Source: Silene latifolia
Taxonomy: Eukaryota; Streptophyta; Magnoliopsida; Caryophyllales; Caryophyllaceae
NCBI RefSeq assembly: GCF_048544455.1
Contig: NC_133535.1
Location: 85,188,120-85,252,119 of the forward strand
DNA: 64,000 nt
Direction of reading: 5' to 3'
The position numbers and the translations under genes are program-made. A model generated the notes under the pieces. It ran no database searches. It saw only the letters and a program-made list of their open reading frames with translations, and was not told the DNA's origin. Below, piece by piece: positions 61,710-64,000 of this stretch; positions within the stretch are counted from its first letter, which is position 1, and every line of letters begins with the position of its first letter.

Positions 61710-64000
61710 TGTAGATACCTCGTTTCTGCACCTCCCGCAAACCACCCGGTGATGATTGGGCCGCATGTTTGATACGCGGAACGATTTGTGACAATTCGTA
61801 AGATTATCGTCAAGTGATTGCTCAAATATCAATGTCTACCTCTTAGTTGTCATATACGTCCCGATACGGTCGTTTTGGCAGTAATTAGAGTACATTCGGA
61901 GTCCGGGTCAAAAACCGTCTCCATTATCTGATAACCGTTAAATCCCGAGTCAGAATGTTCTGGAATGTTCCGAATATTTCTATTCCATATTTCATAAATT
62001 TTATCTTTTGGCAAATAATATCCCGTAATATTCATAAGATATTCGAATTATTTCCGTCCTACCATAACTCAAACGCGAAATCTTTTTTTCAAAGAGGAAA
62101 CCTCCTGGGAATGGACGCAAGAGCGCCGCGCCTCTTCCAAGAGACGCAGTGGGCTGCGCGCCTCTTCCCGAGCCCTTTTCTCGCATGTTTTACGTATCTT
62201 TTTCATATCTTTCCGAGATTCACTTCCAAAGAGTCTCCGAAACCCTAATTCCTTTCCGTGATTAGTATAAATAGGAGCCTTCGCTCCTCATATTTCTCAC
62301 GCGAGTGTCCGCCCTTCTCTTCTCCCTTTGCATTCTAGACTTTGTTCTTACTTATTGGCGCCTACGTGCTTGAACGTTCGACCACGTAAGCTCGGATTTT
62401 TCCGGGTACCAGCCTCTCCGTTGCATGACCGACCAATTTGACCAACTACACTTAATCAATTTAATTAATCAATCGTTTTTCTCTTACGAGGGCACTCTCT
62501 TTGCATTCGCGTCGAGCATTCACTAATCGATATCTTAGTTCTTCTCGTTTCGTCAACATGTAAGTCTGAGGGTGTATAATTCCTCTTTTATTTATTGTAT
62601 TTTACTTTTTGTATCATCAATTGTAAGGTTTACGTCGAAAATACCATTAAAACCGATTTCTAAAACCGTCTTTAAAAACTCTTTTTTACGGATTTCCACT
62701 AGACAGACGTCGAGAAAAGACGCAGCAACTGCTGCGCCTCTTCGAAGGAGCGCAGTACCTGCTGCGCCTCTTCGTGAGGCTGCCGCAGTTCCTGCTTCTT
62801 TTCTCCTTCCTCCGTCCTCTATTGTTCGTTCCAAAATTCTTTTGTTTGTTTCGTTTTGTTCGTTTATTCTTCATCATTATAGTACATAATTCACATGTAT
62901 ATCCATCATTCATTAACATACATAATTCATTAAATCCGACTTAAATCCCAAGTAGTCCAATATTTGCGGGTTTTTGTCATTAAATTCAATTCCGGGTTAT
63001 AGAGATTCAATTCATCAATATTGGGTTTCTGGAATTCGTCTTTGATATATTTTCATCCGTCTTTTGTCACATTCATCATTAATTCGTCATGTTTAAACTA
63101 ATTAATTTGTTTAGTTAATTTGTATTTGTTTATATTTAATCTCAATAATTTCGTAATTAAATCGTTTAATCCCGTCTCATCCATGTTTTACTGCTTTTAT
63201 GACCATCATTCACATGTAATTAACCTATTAATCACTTTCATCCGAGTAAATAATTTTAATCCATCATTAAATCACCAATTAACATTAACGGCTTGCAATT
63301 ACGGCTTCACAGCCAGAGCTGAGCCAAGGATCAGACGCAGCGTCTGCTGCGCCTATTCCAAAGGACGCAGCTCTGCTGCGCCTGTTCCTGGCTGAGCTCT
63401 GTCCCTGAACTCCGTTTCTGCTTTGACATAGTTTAATTAGTTTACGTATTAATCGACTATTATCTGTAATATCACGCTAATTCCTGTTCGTTAATTCTTT
63501 ATTTTTTTCTTTTATTCGTTTTCTCAAATTATCCGTTTTAAAGGTATTTTCGACATAAATCGCCTATTCCGTTGTAATTATTGTAATTTTCTTATTATTG
63601 TAATTCATAACTATCATTATTTCTTGTATGGTTTTTGTATGATTTATTCATGTTTTCACATGTAATTGAACTTAAATCCTACTTCGACCCAATTGTATGC
63701 TAAATTACGTGTCAACCGAGTTAGTCTAATTCTCACATGCTAGGATTAATCTATGGATGTTGCATTGCATGCATATAACCGACGATATATCAAGTACGAA
63801 TAACTTCCCTAATCATTAGTAGAGGCCGCTATCGAGGCGGGCGGGATTAGGTGTTCGATCAAAAGAGCTTCCTAATACGTACCCTCACCCCTTACTCCAG
63901 ATATCTGTGAACACCCGTGTTCATTGGCATCCACGAGAGTCATTCTAGACATAGAATGCTAAGGGTAACGATTGCTTAGTGTTCATGTCTCTACTTTGTG
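61710..64000 (+). mobile_element. V2: V-family element, 5' part (runs off the window)
   Basis: Starts TGTAGATACC at 61710 inside the T leader and continues to the window end. Similar to V1 (reversed 4421-6383) up to about 63740. TATA box TATAAATAG at 62266-62274. Three clusters of CGCAGCAACTGCTGCG-type inverted repeats lie at 62114-62170, 62719-62793 and 63334-63388. No coding sequence. Probably an LTR longer than 2 kb; superfamily unknown. Confidence 0.6.

Overview
Plant nuclear DNA, almost certainly from a eudicot. It is an intergenic block built from nested transposable elements. I find no host gene, rRNA, tRNA gene or CRISPR. The plant assignment rests on Ty3/Gypsy LTR elements primed by tRNA-Asp or initiator tRNA-Met, a protein domain known from plant Athila-type elements, Helitron ends and long AT microsatellites. 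A Caryophyllales source is only a guess from the general look of the repeats.

Layout (names are mine). P (1-4418, +): 3' part of a retroelement with an Athila-type ORF1 and a chromovirus-style LTR. V1 (4421-6383, -): fragment of a family seen again as V2 (61710-64000, +). L: an old minus-strand element with no coding sequence. Its truncated 3' LTR is 6384-7411, its interior is 7412-8805 plus 19845-22856, and its 5' LTR is cut into five pieces between 22857 and 54816. Four insertions broke up L: A (8806-19839, -, TSD GTTAC) in the interior; then C (23147-30866, -, TSD TCGAC), two nested Helitron-like elements (31554-38465) and a Mutator-like TIR element M (38484-39621, 9-bp TSD) in the 5' LTR. 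A fifth, solo LTR S (40326-54311, TSD GTGGT), also lies in the 5' LTR and itself contains B (41744-52984, +, TSD TAATT). To the right are D (55054-59949, +, 3' LTR truncated), a chromovirus remnant T (59950-61709, +) and V2.

Coding content. A has an intact gag-protease ORF and an intact ORF1 protein but no reverse transcriptase, RNase H or integrase. B has the same plan with both genes broken. C has gag-protease only, with nonsense codons. D has a short broken ORF ending in a hydrophobic tail. The only pol-derived sequence in 64 kb is a chromodomain tail at 59950-60056. Every element here is therefore non-autonomous, yet A, B and C have LTR pairs I estimate by eye at about 98-99% identical, so they moved recently using enzymes supplied from elsewhere.

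Three patterns stand out. (1) Seven families carry an inverted repeat with a short purine loop (GGA, GGGA, AGGA or AGGG) 17-23 nt before the 3' LTR, with stems of unrelated sequence. A second such module lies upstream in six of them. (2) Most families carry their own CpG-containing palindrome, repeated in clusters just upstream of the LTR TATA box. In A and B the same palindrome is repeated again ahead of ORF1, as if ORF1 had its own copy of the LTR promoter. (3) Two of the three ORF1 start codons lie one base after a good 3' splice site.
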